A DNA stretch of 64,000 nt, taken from NCBI RefSeq assembly GCF_009834915.1, contig NZ_WVHS01000004.1, positions 496,001 to 560,000 of the forward strand, in the 5' to 3' direction. The translations under genes were made by a program, and so were the position numbers. Below, piece after piece: positions 26,656 through 36,506 of this stretch. This stretch comes from Hufsiella ginkgonis (lineage in GTDB: Bacteria > Bacteroidota > Bacteroidia > Sphingobacteriales > Sphingobacteriaceae). The stretch's first letter is position 1. Each line of letters starts with the position of its first letter. Below the pieces are notes generated by a model. That model worked only from the letters and a program-made list of their open reading frames with translations, ran no database searches and was not told the DNA's origin.

Positions 26656-28758
26656 TTATCCGTTCTTCTTACCTTTAACCTTGGCGATTACTTCATCCTG
26701 TACGTTACGCGGCGCTTCAGCGTAGTGATCGAACTCCATGGTTGAAGTGGCACGGCCCGAAGTGATGGTACGTAACTGGGTCACATAACCGAACATTTCA
26801 GACAGCGGCACCGTTGCTTTGATTACCTGTGATCCGGCACGTGAATCCATACCTAACAGCTGGCCGCGACGACGGTTCATATCACCGATCACGTCACCCA
26901 TATTTTCTTCCGGGGTGAGGATCTCTACCTTCATGATAGGCTCCATCAGCACCGGTTTACATTTCGGTAACGCTTCGCGGAAAGCAGAACGTGCGCAGAT
27001 CTCGAACGACAGCGCGTCCGAATCGACTGCGTGGAACGAACCGTCGATCAAGCGAACCTTCATATCCTGCAAAGGATATCCGGCCAGTACACCGTTCACC
27101 ATGGCTGCTTCGAAACCTTTCTGCACAGACGGGATAAACTCGCGCGGGATAGAACCACCGGAGATCTCGTTTACGAACTGCAGGCCGGCTTTACCTTCAT
27201 CATTTGGTGAAATGATCACCTGGATATCGGCAAATTTACCACGACCACCTGTTTGTTTCTTGTATGTTTCGCGGTGCTGGGTAGAACCGGTAATTGCTTC
27301 TTTGTATGCCACCTGCGGAGCACCCTGGTTTACTTCTACTTTAAACTCACGTTTCAGGCGATCCATCAGGATGTCGAGGTGAAGCTCGCCCATTCCGGAA
27401 ATTACGGTCTGGCCGGTTTCTTCGTCAGTTTTTACGTGGAAGGTAGGATCCTCTTCGGCAAGTTTACCAAGCGCCATACCCAACTTATCAACGTCGGCCT
27501 GTGTTTTAGGCTCGATCGCCAAACCGATAACCGGGTCAGGGAAGTTCATCGATTCGAGGATGATCGGGTTCTTTTCTTCGCAAAGGGTATCACCTGTTTT
27601 GATGTCCTTGAAACCTACCACCGCAGCGATATCACCCGCCCCTACGTTCGGGATCGGGTTTTGTTTGTTGGCATGCATCTGGAAGATACGCGAGATACGC
27701 TCCTTGCTATCAGACCTCATGTTATACACATAAGAACCGGCTTCCAGGTTACCCGAATATACGCGGATAAAGCACAAACGGCCTACGAAAGGATCGGTTG
27801 CGATCTTAAACGCCAATGCGGCGAAAGGCTCGTTCACATCCGGTTTACGCAATACTTCTGCACCTGTGTCGGGGTTGGTACCTACGATACCTTCCACGTC
27901 CATCGGCGAAGGAAGCAATTCCATCACGTAATCGAGCATGGTTTGTACACCTTTGTTTTTGAAAGATGAGCCACATACCATCGGAACGATCTTGGCATCA
28001 AGTACCGCTTTACGCAGGGCGTCGAGCACTTCGCGTTCTGTGATCGTTTCAGGAGCATCGAAGAATTTCTCCATCAGCGACTCATCATACTCAGCAACTG
28101 ATTCAAGCAATTTTTCTCTCCATTCGGTCGCTTCTTCCATCATATCCTCCGGGATCGGCACTTCGGTAAAGGTCATTCCTTTATCATGCTCGTTCCAAAC
28201 GATACCCCGGAAGTTGATCAGGTCAATCACGCCTTTGAAGCTTTCTTCGGCGCCGATCGGCAACTGCAGGGGAACCGCGTTGCTGCCCAGCATATCTTTA
28301 ACCTGCTTAACGACTTTTAAGAAATCAGCACCGGAGCGGTCCATTTTATTCACGAAACCGATACGGGCTACGTTATAGTTATTAGCAAGGCGCCAGTTGG
28401 TTTCAGACTGGGGCTCTACGCCGTCGACGGCCGAAAACAGGAACACCAGGCCATCAAGTACGCGCAGGGAACGGTTCACTTCTACGGTGAAATCCACGTG
28501 TCCCGGGGTATCGATAATGTTGATGTGGTAGTTCTGGTTGCGGTATTTCCAGTTTACTGTAGTAGCAGCCGAAGTGATGGTAATACCCCGCTCCTGCTCT
28601 TGTGCCATCCAGTCCATGGTTGCCGCACCTTCGTGTACCTCACCGATCTTGTGGTTGATACCTGCATAATAAAGGATACGCTCAGTGGTGGTGGTTTTAC
28701 CCGCATCAATGTGAGCGGCGATACCGATGTTTCTTGTAAATCTTAAATCTCTTGCCAT
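26656..28758 (-). CDS. fusA: Elongation factor G
   Basis: GTPase that drives ribosome translocation. 700 residues, normal length. G1 [15 protein letters not shown], switch [10 protein letters not shown] and G4 NKMDR are intact, and the domain IV-V blocks ([16 protein letters not shown] and [20 protein letters not shown]) are conserved. It lies between rpsG and rpsJ on the same strand; tuf, which often follows in other bacteria, is absent here. Confidence 0.98.
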   Translation of the reverse strand: MARDLRFTRNIGIAAHIDAGKTTTTERILYYAGINHKIGEVHEGAATMDWMAQEQERGITITSAATTVNWKYRNQNYHINIIDTPGHVDFTVEVNRSLRVLDGLVFLFSAVDGVEPQSETNWRLANNYNVARIGFVNKMDRSGADFLKVVKQVKDMLGSNAVPLQLPIGAEESFKGVIDLINFRGIVWNEHDKGMTFTEVPIPEDMMEEATEWREKLLESVAEYDESLMEKFFDAPETITEREVLDALRKAVLDAKIVPMVCGSSFKNKGVQTMLDYVMELLPSPMDVEGIVGTNPDTGAEVLRKPDVNEPFAALAFKIATDPFVGRLCFIRVYSGNLEAGSYVYNMRSDSKERISRIFQMHANKQNPIPNVGAGDIAAVVGFKDIKTGDTLCEEKNPIILESMNFPDPVIGLAIEPKTQADVDKLGMALGKLAEEDPTFHVKTDEETGQTVISGMGELHLDILMDRLKREFKVEVNQGAPQVAYKEAITGSTQHRETYKKQTGGRGKFADIQVIISPNDEGKAGLQFVNEISGGSIPREFIPSVQKGFEAAMVNGVLAGYPLQDMKVRLIDGSFHAVDSDALSFEICARSAFREALPKCKPVLMEPIMKVEILTPEENMGDVIGDMNRRRGQLLGMDSRAGSQVIKATVPLSEMFGYVTQLRTITSGRATSTMEFDHYAEAPRNVQDEVIAKVKGKKNG

Positions 28759-28844
28759 TATTGTTTGATTTCGCTGATCTTTAATGAATTACACCGATTA
28801 TTGTGGATAACCGGCGTAATTTTAAATCTGTGCAATCTTTTTGT

Positions 28845-29312
28845 TTAGAACCTGAAATGTGAGAACGCTTTGTTCGCTTCGGCCATCTTATGCGTATCTT
28901 CTTTCTTCTTCACCGCGGCACCTTCGCCTTTGGCTGCAGAAAGAATTTCGCCTGCCAGTTTCTCTTTCATGGTTTTTTCGCCACGACGACGTGCATAGCT
29001 AATGAGCCATTTCATGCCTAAAGCGATTTTACGCTCCGGGCGTACTTCGGTAGGGACCTGGAAATTAGCTCCGCCTACACGGCGTGATTTAACTTCTACG
29101 GCAGGCATTACGTTGTTCAACGCTTTTTTCCATGCATCCAGTCCGCTTTCGTTCAGCTTCTTTTCCACCAGCTCAACCGCATCATAAAAGATGGTGTAAG
29201 CGGTGGACTTTTTGCCATCATACATCATATTGTTTACGAACCTGGTCACCATAATGTCGTTGAACTTTGGATCAGGAAGTAAAATTCTCTTTTTTGGTTT
29301 CGACTTTCTCAT
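28845..29312 (-). CDS. rpsG: Ribosomal protein S7
   Basis: 155-residue primary assembly protein of the 30S head. It begins with [17 protein letters not shown] and keeps [16 protein letters not shown] and the C-terminal [14 protein letters not shown]. It follows rpsL by 19 bases in the str-type operon. Confidence 0.98.
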   Translation of the reverse strand: MRKSKPKKRILLPDPKFNDIMVTRFVNNMMYDGKKSTAYTIFYDAVELVEKKLNESGLDAWKKALNNVMPAVEVKSRRVGGANFQVPTEVRPERKIALGMKWLISYARRRGEKTMKEKLAGEILSAAKGEGAAVKKKEDTHKMAEANKAFSHFRF

Positions 29313-29331
29313 TGTGTTTTCCTCCGTTCAA

Positions 29332-29757
29332 TTATTTCTTTTTCTTAGCTGGTGCGCCTTTTCCTGCCGGGGCTGCTGCCTGACCTGGTTTAGGGCGTTT
29401 GGTTCCATATTTTGAGCGGCGCTGGTTACGACCAGCAACACCTGAAGTATCCAGTGCTCCACGAATAATGTGGTAACGTACCCCTGGTAAATCCTTCACA
29501 CGACCACCACGGATCAACACGATCGAGTGCTCCTGTAAGTTGTGACCTTCACCTGGGATGTATGCGTTCACCTCTTTGCCGTTGGTTAAACGAACGCGGG
29601 CAACTTTACGCATGGCTGAGTTTGGTTTCTTAGGGGTAGTGGTGTACACACGGGTGCACACGCCTCTTCGCTGTGGACAGCTGTCCAACGCTGGCGACTT
29701 ACTCTTGTCAACCAGAGCTACTCTACCTTTCCTAACTAATTGCTGAATAGTAGGCAT
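29332..29757 (-). CDS. rpsL: Ribosomal protein S12
   Basis: 141-residue protein of the decoding centre. The core from [11 protein letters not shown] to [15 protein letters not shown] is highly conserved, with the Lys residues linked to streptomycin response intact (TPKKPNSA and [11 protein letters not shown]). A low-complexity Ala/Pro/Lys tail of about 17 residues follows the usual end. First gene of the operon; the consensus promoter is at 29802-29832. Confidence 0.98.
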   Translation of the reverse strand: MPTIQQLVRKGRVALVDKSKSPALDSCPQRRGVCTRVYTTTPKKPNSAMRKVARVRLTNGKEVNAYIPGEGHNLQEHSIVLIRGGRVKDLPGVRYHIIRGALDTSGVAGRNQRRSKYGTKRPKPGQAAAPAGKGAPAKKKK

Positions 29758-29801
29758 TTAAGTTTTCTGTTTTTAAAATTTGTTTACTATAAATTGAGGC
29801 G

Positions 29802-29832
29802 CAAAGGTAGGAAGAAGATTTGGGATTACAAA
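29802..29832 (-). promoter_or_regulatory. Consensus Bacteroidota promoter of rpsL-rpsG-fusA-rpsJ
   Basis: On the minus strand TTTG (29829-29832), a 19-base spacer and TACCTTTG (29802-29809) match the primary sigma factor consensus TTTG-N19-TAnnTTTG at every fixed position. The -33 box overlaps the end of the upstream MFS gene on the same strand. Predicted leader of about 40 bases before rpsL. Confidence 0.85.
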
Positions 29833-30989
29833 GCTCCGGTCGCTTTTTTACCGGTAACGCGAACCAGCATCCATGAAAATACCGCTCCTCCCAATGCCAT
29901 CATGATCCCTATTACCTCCGGCGACGTATACCCGTAACCCGCGGCTATTGGCAGGCCTCCTAAAAACGCGCCCAACGCGTTCCCTATATTAAACGCCGCC
30001 TGTGTAAGCGAGGCGCCCAGCATTTCGGCTCCCCGCGTGGATTGTATCATTAACAATTGGACGGGGGACGCGATCGCGAGCGCACAGCTTCCGGCGATAA
30101 AAGTTAAGATCAGGGAAGCAACCGGCTGCCAGGAAAGGAAATAGATAGCTGCCAGCGTACCCGCCATAGCAAATAAGAGTACCATACAGGCCGTTAGCGG
30201 CTTCAGCTTATCTGCCAGCCTGCCGCCTATAAAATTTCCGACCACCATCCCCAGACCTGCAATTATCAATACATACGGCACGGCAGATGGTGAAAAATGT
30301 GACACTTCGGTCATCAATGGGGCGATATAGCTGATCCAGCAAAACAGGCCACCCGTCCCGACGGCCGTAATAAGCACGATAAGCCATGGCTCCGCGCGAC
30401 GAAACACCCGCAGTTCGGAACGAAAATCACCGCTCCGCGAAGCAGGCAGGTTAGGGAGCATCCAATACACGGACGCGAGCGTAACCAACCCGATCAGCCC
30501 CACCGTCGCAAACGCATACCGCCAGGAATAGTGATGGCCGATATAGGTCTCGAGCGGAACCGTCATTAAATTTGCAACCGTTAACCCGGCGAACATGGTA
30601 GAAATAGCCTGCGCTTGTTTACCGTCATCCGCCAGACGGCTGGCAACCACTGCGCCGACGCCAAAAAACGCACCATGCGGCAGGCCGGAAAGAAACCGCG
30701 CAAAGAACAACACCGTATTATCCGGCGCCAACGCGGAGAGCGTATTAAATACGGTGAACACGCACATCAACAGGAACAGGATCTTTTTCGGCGCCATCCG
30801 GCTTGTGGCTACCACCAGCACCGGCGCCCCGATCACCACACCCAACGCATACGCGGAAATGGTATGGCCGGCTTGCGGGATAGTTACATTAAAATCGGCA
30901 GCTATATCGGGCAGGAGGCCCATCATCATAAATTCGGTAGTCCCGATGCCAAGCCCGCCGAGAGCGAGGGGAAGAAGTGATTTTTTCAA
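29826..30989 (-). CDS. MFS transporter (DHA1 / AraJ-like efflux)
   Basis: A 387-residue inner-membrane carrier with about 12 helices. It starts LALGGLGIGTTEFMMMGLLP, typical of the AraJ/YdhP-type arabinose or drug efflux group; the motif A region between helices 2 and 3 reads SRMAPKK. Family knowledge suggests proton-driven export of small compounds; the substrate is unknown. Its end overlaps the rpsL promoter. Confidence 0.9.
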   Translation of the reverse strand: MKKSLLPLALGGLGIGTTEFMMMGLLPDIAADFNVTIPQAGHTISAYALGVVIGAPVLVVATSRMAPKKILFLLMCVFTVFNTLSALAPDNTVLFFARFLSGLPHGAFFGVGAVVASRLADDGKQAQAISTMFAGLTVANLMTVPLETYIGHHYSWRYAFATVGLIGLVTLASVYWMLPNLPASRSGDFRSELRVFRRAEPWLIVLITAVGTGGLFCWISYIAPLMTEVSHFSPSAVPYVLIIAGLGMVVGNFIGGRLADKLKPLTACMVLLFAMAGTLAAIYFLSWQPVASLILTFIAGSCALAIASPVQLLMIQSTRGAEMLGASLTQAAFNIGNALGAFLGGLPIAAGYGYTSPEVIGIMMALGGAVFSWMLVRVTGKKATGAL

Positions 30990-31059
30990 TACAGTACGTT
31001 AACGTCAGATCCGTGAGGACGCGAAGTTACCCTTTTTTGGTTCTCCCTGGTATTCGTAG

Positions 31060-33105
31060 CTAGAGTGTTTCTTTCAGCCATCCAAAAAATTCCTTTTGCC
31101 AAACCAGTGCATTCTGCGGCGACAATACCCAGTGATTTTCGTCAGACAGGTACAGCAGCCTGCTTTTAATGCCTTTCAGCTGCGCGAGCTGAAAAGCTTC
31201 CAGCCCCTGTTCAACGGGCACCCGGTAATCGATACCGCCCTGTACGATCATGATCGGGGTGTTCCACTTATCACCAAAGGTGATGGGATTGAATTTCTCG
31301 AAACTTGGCGGGATCTTACTTCCCCAATACGATCCGCCCATATCTTTATTAGCGAACCAGAGCTCTTCCGTGGTGCCGTACCAACTCCTGAGGTCAAACA
31401 GGCCATCGTGTGCGATAAAGGTTTTAAACCGTTTTTCGTGAACGCCGGCAAGCATGAAGACTGAATAACCGCCATAACTGGCTCCTACTGCGCCTAACCG
31501 CGTTTTATCTACGTAAGGCTCCTTCGCGAGGTCGTCTATGGCCGACAAATAGTCCCGGATCGGCTGACCGCCCCAATCGCCGCTGATGTCTGCATTCCAT
31601 TTCACGCCATGCCCGGGCATTCCCCGCCGGTTTGGCGCGATCACGATATAACCCTGCGCCGCGATCAGCTGCATGTTCCAGCGATAAGAATAAAACTGGG
31701 TGAGCGCTGATTGCGGCCCGCCCTGGCAATACAGCAGTGTGGGGTATTTCTTTGCAGGATCGAAATCGGGCGGGTAGATCACCCACGAAAGCAGGTCTTT
31801 ATTATCGGTGGTTTGCGTATGCCGTTCGTCGATCCTGCTCAGCTGCAGGTTATCGTAAATAGGTTTATTGGTGAACGTAAGCTGCGCGAATGTTCCGGAG
31901 GTAAGGTCCAGGAGGTACAGTTCGGCGGCATGGTTCATGTCGGCCCTGCTTACCACCAGCGAATTTCCCGACTGCCCTACGATCCCGTTCACGTCATACT
32001 GGCCTTTAGTCACCTGGCGGATACTCCGGGCGGCCGACAGGGACGGATCGGTAACCGGGTCAAGCTCAAACAGTTGTTCGGCACCACCTGTGGCTGCGAG
32101 AAAAAACAGCTTACTACCCTGGTTTGCCCAGGTGAAAGAAGACACCGTCTCGTCCCAGTCTTTAGTGAGGTTATACCGTTTTCCCGATTTAAAATCGTAC
32201 AGCATCAGCTCATTTTTTGCCGCTTCGTTGCCGTCTTCGGCCATGCTGAGCCAGGCTATTTTAGATCCGTCGGCGCTAAATGCCGGGTTGGTGTCGTAAC
32301 CCTGCAGCCCTTCGGTAAAGTTGCCGGTGCGACCGGTTTCGATGTTGTAAAAATAGATATCGGTATTGGTGCTTACGGCGTACGCTTTACCGAACTTTTT
32401 CTTGGTTACGTACACAATACTTTTGCTATCAGGGTTCCAGGTAGCGTCTTCGCTTCCCCCGAAAGGCATCTGCGGGCAGTCGTAGGGCTCGTTGGGCATA
32501 ATGTCGACAGCCTTTCCGAGCACCCCGGCTTTATACGGTGCATAAAAAATATGCTGGAACTTGCCATCCTCCCAGGTATCCCAATGCCGGTAGTTGAGGT
32601 CGTCGTATACTTTCGCGTTCGATTTTGCGAGCCCGGGGTAACGCGTGATGCCGCTTAGCTTCAGCAACGACACCTCTTTCGAGAAAAGAATAAACTTCCC
32701 ATCGGGTGAGAACCTCACGTTCGACAGCCCTTCCGCGTCATGCGTGAGCTGTTTAGGTAATGAGCCGTCGGCATTGCATTCCCAAACCTGCGATTTATAA
32801 AGGTACGTGATCCTTTTTGTAACCGGATCTATGCGCAGCACGCTTTCACCGCCGGGAGACCGGGTGAGCTGCCGTGGCGCACCGCCCGTAAGGGGCACCG
32901 AATACAGGTTTCTTTCGCCCTTGTTGGCAGAAATATCGTAATTGGTAACGCCGTAAACCAATGATTTCCCGTCGGGGGTGATCGTCTCGCCTGTTACCCG
33001 GCCTAGTTTCCATAGCAGCTCCGGCGTTAATTTCTGTTGTGCAAAAACCGGGTTAATACAAACTGCCAGTAATAAACCGGCAGCGGCTCGCGATAGGTTG
33101 TTCAT
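31060..33105 (-). CDS. S9 family peptidase, dipeptidyl-peptidase 5-like
   Basis: 681 residues from ATG 33105 with a signal peptide ending PVFAQ. The N-terminal seven-bladed WD40-like propeller (about 25-410) is followed by an alpha/beta-hydrolase domain with Ser543 (GASYGGYSVF), Asp626 (GGIDYRVP) and His658 (SDENHW). The segment HDGLFDLRSWYGTTEELWF matches the DPP5 group known from Porphyromonas gingivalis, which removes dipeptides in the periplasm. The upstream start at 33234 would lie before the promoter box at 33199-33206 and adds a non-signal sequence, so it is rejected. Confidence 0.92.
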   Translation of the reverse strand: MNNLSRAAAGLLLAVCINPVFAQQKLTPELLWKLGRVTGETITPDGKSLVYGVTNYDISANKGERNLYSVPLTGGAPRQLTRSPGGESVLRIDPVTKRITYLYKSQVWECNADGSLPKQLTHDAEGLSNVRFSPDGKFILFSKEVSLLKLSGITRYPGLAKSNAKVYDDLNYRHWDTWEDGKFQHIFYAPYKAGVLGKAVDIMPNEPYDCPQMPFGGSEDATWNPDSKSIVYVTKKKFGKAYAVSTNTDIYFYNIETGRTGNFTEGLQGYDTNPAFSADGSKIAWLSMAEDGNEAAKNELMLYDFKSGKRYNLTKDWDETVSSFTWANQGSKLFFLAATGGAEQLFELDPVTDPSLSAARSIRQVTKGQYDVNGIVGQSGNSLVVSRADMNHAAELYLLDLTSGTFAQLTFTNKPIYDNLQLSRIDERHTQTTDNKDLLSWVIYPPDFDPAKKYPTLLYCQGGPQSALTQFYSYRWNMQLIAAQGYIVIAPNRRGMPGHGVKWNADISGDWGGQPIRDYLSAIDDLAKEPYVDKTRLGAVGASYGGYSVFMLAGVHEKRFKTFIAHDGLFDLRSWYGTTEELWFANKDMGGSYWGSKIPPSFEKFNPITFGDKWNTPIMIVQGGIDYRVPVEQGLEAFQLAQLKGIKSRLLYLSDENHWVLSPQNALVWQKEFFGWLKETL

Positions 33106-33198
33106 GAAAGATAATTTGTCGATAAAACTACGCTTTAATTTCCTTGTAGCCCGGCTTGAAGCTCCACCGGAAATGTATACAGGTCTTGCGCTTTTCCT

Positions 33199-33206
33199 CA
33201 AATATA
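33199..33206 (-). promoter_or_regulatory. -7 box upstream of the DPP5-like gene
   Basis: TATATTTG on the minus strand matches TAnnTTTG fully. The position 19 bases upstream reads GTTT rather than TTTG, so the -33 element is weak. The predicted leader is about 85 bases. Confidence 0.45.
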
Positions 33207-33285
33207 GCTGGGTAAAGGTAAATAAAAACCGCAAGGTGTAACGCCGCCGCGCAAGCAGGCGTCTTGGGTGTAAAAAAATGACAAC

Positions 33286-33900
33286 ATGAAAACATATTCT
33301 TATCTTATACTCATCAGTTCTTTCGTTTTACTTCAATCCTGCGGCAAGGACCCTAAACCGACGCCAAAACCTGTGGAAGGCACGGTAACCATCGCCGGGA
33401 AAAATTATAAGACGATTAAACTTGGTAGCCTGACGTGGACCGTCGAGAATCACAGCGGGAACGGCGGCGTCGGTTATACCGGATCTGTAAACAAACAAGA
33501 ATATGGTAAATATTTCACTTTCGCAGAAGCGACTTCCGTAACCCTGCCACAGGGCTGGCGGATCCCTACAAAAGAAGATTATGTGGCCATGGCCGAATCG
33601 CAGGGGGTGGTGGTGACCAATTACCAGGCGGTTAACCAGGAAGCGATCAGGAAGATTACCTCCATCAATAATTGGCTCAATGTTCCCGGCAACAACGCTT
33701 CAGGCTTTAACGCATACCCGGCGGGTTACATTTTTATGAATTCGGCGCCTGCCGACGGCGACATCAGCGAGTTCTGGACTTCTGACGGCACCACGTTCAG
33801 CATCCAGGAAACGGCGAATAAATCGTTAAGGATTATTTTCTACGGCGACAGCAATAAACCTGAGTACCGCTTTAACGTGCGTTTTGTAAAGAATAACTAG
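33286..33900 (+). CDS. FISUMP-domain lipoprotein
   Basis: 204 residues with a lipoprotein signal peptide (lipobox LLQSC, Cys about 19). The rest is a Fibrobacter succinogenes major paralogous (FISUMP) domain: WTVENHSGNGG, GKYFTFAEA, LPQGWRIPTKEDY and the ending FNVRFVKN are its usual features. Such proteins are attached to the cell surface or outer membrane; function unknown. Divergent from the DPP5-like gene and convergent with the START-like gene (2-base gap). Confidence 0.87.
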   Translation: MKTYSYLILISSFVLLQSCGKDPKPTPKPVEGTVTIAGKNYKTIKLGSLTWTVENHSGNGGVGYTGSVNKQEYGKYFTFAEATSVTLPQGWRIPTKEDYVAMAESQGVVVTNYQAVNQEAIRKITSINNWLNVPGNNASGFNAYPAGYIFMNSAPADGDISEFWTSDGTTFSIQETANKSLRIIFYGDSNKPEYRFNVRFVKNN

Positions 33901-33902
33901 AA

Positions 33903-34358
33903 TTATTCCTCCAACAGGGCCTTAATCTGCACCAGGACGGGGTTCCATCCTTCGCCGCCGTTATAGCCGTCCTCGTAACGTTTTTCACCATCGGCCACTT
34001 TTGAGTAGTCGCCCTGGGTAACGGTCAGGCTGGTTACGCCATTTTCTTCCGACAAGGTGTAGGTTACCGTCAGGTAATTTTCCGGGATATCCGGCACGTT
34101 CGGGTTATTGGGGTCGATGGTGGTATAAGCCAGGAACTTCCCCGGTTCGATACTTACAATGTGGCCTTTAACGGCAGTGAACGGCTTCCCCTCCCATTCC
34201 ATCTCCCAGGTGAGGGGGCTGCCAGGCTGCCAGGCTGAAACCGTTTCGCAGCCAAACATGTACTTCCTGGTCTGCTCCGGGTTAACGAGGGCGTCCCAGA
34301 CATTGGCGGCCGGCGCGTGGATGGTAATGGTGCTGGTAACTATCAACGGGGTGCTCAT
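33903..34358 (-). CDS. SRPBCC (AHSA1/START-like) protein
   Basis: 151 residues from ATG 34358; an upstream in-frame start at 34409 adds an unrelated sequence. The fold begins ITIHAPAANVWDALVNPEQT and contains YMFGCETVSAWQPGSPLTW and NYLTVTYTLSEENG, all standard for AHSA1-type small-ligand binding domains. The C-terminal EGWNPVLVQIKALLE helix closes the cavity. Ligand unknown. Confidence 0.88.
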   Translation of the reverse strand: MSTPLIVTSTITIHAPAANVWDALVNPEQTRKYMFGCETVSAWQPGSPLTWEMEWEGKPFTAVKGHIVSIEPGKFLAYTTIDPNNPNVPDIPENYLTVTYTLSEENGVTSLTVTQGDYSKVADGEKRYEDGYNGGEGWNPVLVQIKALLEE

Positions 34359-34434
34359 GATGATATTTTTAGACTGCAATAGTAAGGCTTTCGCGGAAGA
34401 ATGCATCAATATAATACGATTTCTGACCGGCTGA

Positions 34435-35547
34435 TCAAACCCCTTCCAAAGAAATAGTCAATACCTGGTAGCCATCGCCCATGCGTACAAAAAGTACGGA
34501 TTCCTGCCGCATCTTGTCATTTCGGTCTGCGGAGCTGATCGTTACCTCGTATAACGGGTGCTCCATGGATTTATAACTCCCGCAGGCGTCTAAAAACCGC
34601 CGGTATGCTTTCCGGTCGTATAAGCGTGTCTGCATATACGGCTCTATAGTACGCTGTTCCTTCTTTGCCTGCCTGAAACGCTTTGCAAACAAAGACGATA
34701 ATTTGTTAAGGATCGGGCTTCCCTGCTTTGCTCGTTTGGAACCGGTTTCATCTACCAGGTAATCTACTTCTTCAAACATCGTTCCTGCCGCTTTGCCGGC
34801 ATCGGATAACGAAAGCCAGGTAGTGTAAAACCACCGGGTAAATTCCTTGTCGTAATTTACAAAGCTGTAGATCTTATTTCCGGCGCCCCGGTAATTGTTG
34901 TAAAGAGCGGTGTCGGCCGGGCGGTCGCTTACCTTCATCGAGTAGAAGTTAAGACGTTCCCATCCTCTTCCCATGTGACTGATGAGCACTTTGTTCTTAT
35001 CGTCGATCAATATCGTGTCGCCGCCAACCCAGTTCCAGTGTTCGCAATTCTCGTCTTCGCCGGCCCAGCATTTTTTCCTCGCGTTGCGAAGCGCTACCGA
35101 TACACCGTTATAAAACCGGGTAGCCACATTATACACGGGCGGCACGGCAACACGGCCATCCTGGTCGAAGAAACCTATCTTCGCGGTGGCCGGATCAACA
35201 AAAATGATTTTCCCTTCGCTTTCGCAATCAAATGAGGCAGCTTTAGATTGGTATACGCTGTCGCGACCGATGATCCGCCCGCTTTTCAGCAGGTAAAAAG
35301 CTTCATATCCGGCACGGGTGGGCCGGTGCACCGCCATGATGTACCTGAAAGTGTCCGCGTTGGTTAGGCCGGTAAACTGCGGGTTGAGCGTAATCTCTCC
35401 CGAAAGGTCCTTATAGCCATACAGGCCGGAATGCTTATCCTCGTACTTTACCCACGGTTCTCCCTGGTGCTTACCGGCGCCGCACCCGATGCAAAAAAGC
35501 GCGGCAATACCCAGGAACAGCCCGGGTAAGCGAAACCTGTTTTTCAT
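34435..35547 (-). CDS. Putative lipoprotein with WG-type beta repeats
   Basis: 370 residues from ATG 35547 with a probable lipoprotein signal (hydrophobic stretch, then CIGCGAG). YGYKDLSGEITLNPQFTGL and IGFFDQDGRVAVPPVYNVA are two WG-repeat-like units, each about 25 residues. The C-terminal half (about 200-370) is charged and has no family I recognise. It is likely exposed in the periplasm or at the surface; no function known. Confidence 0.7.
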   Translation of the reverse strand: MKNRFRLPGLFLGIAALFCIGCGAGKHQGEPWVKYEDKHSGLYGYKDLSGEITLNPQFTGLTNADTFRYIMAVHRPTRAGYEAFYLLKSGRIIGRDSVYQSKAASFDCESEGKIIFVDPATAKIGFFDQDGRVAVPPVYNVATRFYNGVSVALRNARKKCWAGEDENCEHWNWVGGDTILIDDKNKVLISHMGRGWERLNFYSMKVSDRPADTALYNNYRGAGNKIYSFVNYDKEFTRWFYTTWLSLSDAGKAAGTMFEEVDYLVDETGSKRAKQGSPILNKLSSLFAKRFRQAKKEQRTIEPYMQTRLYDRKAYRRFLDACGSYKSMEHPLYEVTISSADRNDKMRQESVLFVRMGDGYQVLTISLEGV

Positions 35548-35562
35548 ATGAATTATCAACCG

Positions 35563-36459
35563 TCAGTATCTATGCTTCAGCGCAGGATTTTCCGGCGGCA
35601 GCGGTACCAGGTCGGTTTCCCCGGGTATTTCCGGGAACTCACCGTTCTCCCATTTTTTTTTGGCCCCGTCGATCAGCGTTGCGTCTGAAGCGACAAAATT
35701 CCAATAAATAAATCTCTCCTCGGGGAAGGGAACTCCGCCGAAAATATAAATCGTAGTATGTGCTTCCATTACAAAACCGCAGAGCTTGCTGTCCTTGGCC
35801 ACCAGGATGCGGCGGGGCTCATGGGCAACGCCTTCGGTTTCTACGCTTCCTTCCAGGATATACATTCCCGCTTCGCCGAAAAGGTCGTCCCCGAGTTCGA
35901 TGGCGACCCGGCTGCCGCTTTTAATCTCCAGCAGGAAGAGCTCGCTGAAAACCGGCACCGGTGATGTGCGGCCAAAGGCGGATCCCGCGATCAGCTTATA
36001 GGCCACGCCGTCCTTCTCCCAGGCGGGAAGATCTGGCTCGTCGGCATGATAAAAAGCCGGCTCCATTCCCTCCAGGTGTCTGGGGAGCGCCACCCAGATC
36101 TGCAGCCCGTGCAGCTGTTTATCTGTGTGGCGCAGATGTACGGGGGTACGTTCAGAATGCACGATACCTTTCCCGGCCGTCATCCAGTTCACCTGCCCGG
36201 GTTTGATCTCTACTTCCATGCCGAGGGTATCCTTGTGCAGGATATTTCCCTCGAAAAGGTATGTAAGCGTAGAAAGCCCGATGTGCGGATGCGGGCCGAT
36301 GTCGATATTCTGGTGGTCTTTCAGCGCGGCAGGCCCCATATGATCGATAAAAATGAAAGGACCTACCATCCGCTTTCCGCGAAACGGCAGCAGACGGCCC
36401 ACCAGGAAGTTCCCGATATCGGCGGGACGTTCTTCGATGACGATACTGATATTCGACAT
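35563..36459 (-). CDS. Pirin family protein
   Basis: 298 residues, bicupin. PFRGKRMVGPFIFIDHMGPA, then the metal-ligand block PHPHIGLSTLTYLFEG (about 57-72) and the HSE motif (GIVHSERTP) are typical of pirin. The C-terminal pirin_C domain has FGGVPFPEERFIYWNFVAS. Proposed roles in the family include quercetin dioxygenase activity and redox sensing, neither provable here. Stands 103 bases upstream of nothing obviously linked by function. Confidence 0.9.
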   Translation of the reverse strand: MSNISIVIEERPADIGNFLVGRLLPFRGKRMVGPFIFIDHMGPAALKDHQNIDIGPHPHIGLSTLTYLFEGNILHKDTLGMEVEIKPGQVNWMTAGKGIVHSERTPVHLRHTDKQLHGLQIWVALPRHLEGMEPAFYHADEPDLPAWEKDGVAYKLIAGSAFGRTSPVPVFSELFLLEIKSGSRVAIELGDDLFGEAGMYILEGSVETEGVAHEPRRILVAKDSKLCGFVMEAHTTIYIFGGVPFPEERFIYWNFVASDATLIDGAKKKWENGEFPEIPGETDLVPLPPENPALKHRY

Positions 36460-36506
36460 TGGATTGTTACTTGTGCAGCTGTTTACTCCTCATCCGGAGA
36501 TGGCCG

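Noticed and set aside
33106-33234. Upstream extension of the DPP5-like peptidase
   Set aside because: The added residues are basic and do not form a signal peptide, and the candidate -7 box lies inside this stretch; the ATG at 33105 starts a normal signal peptide.
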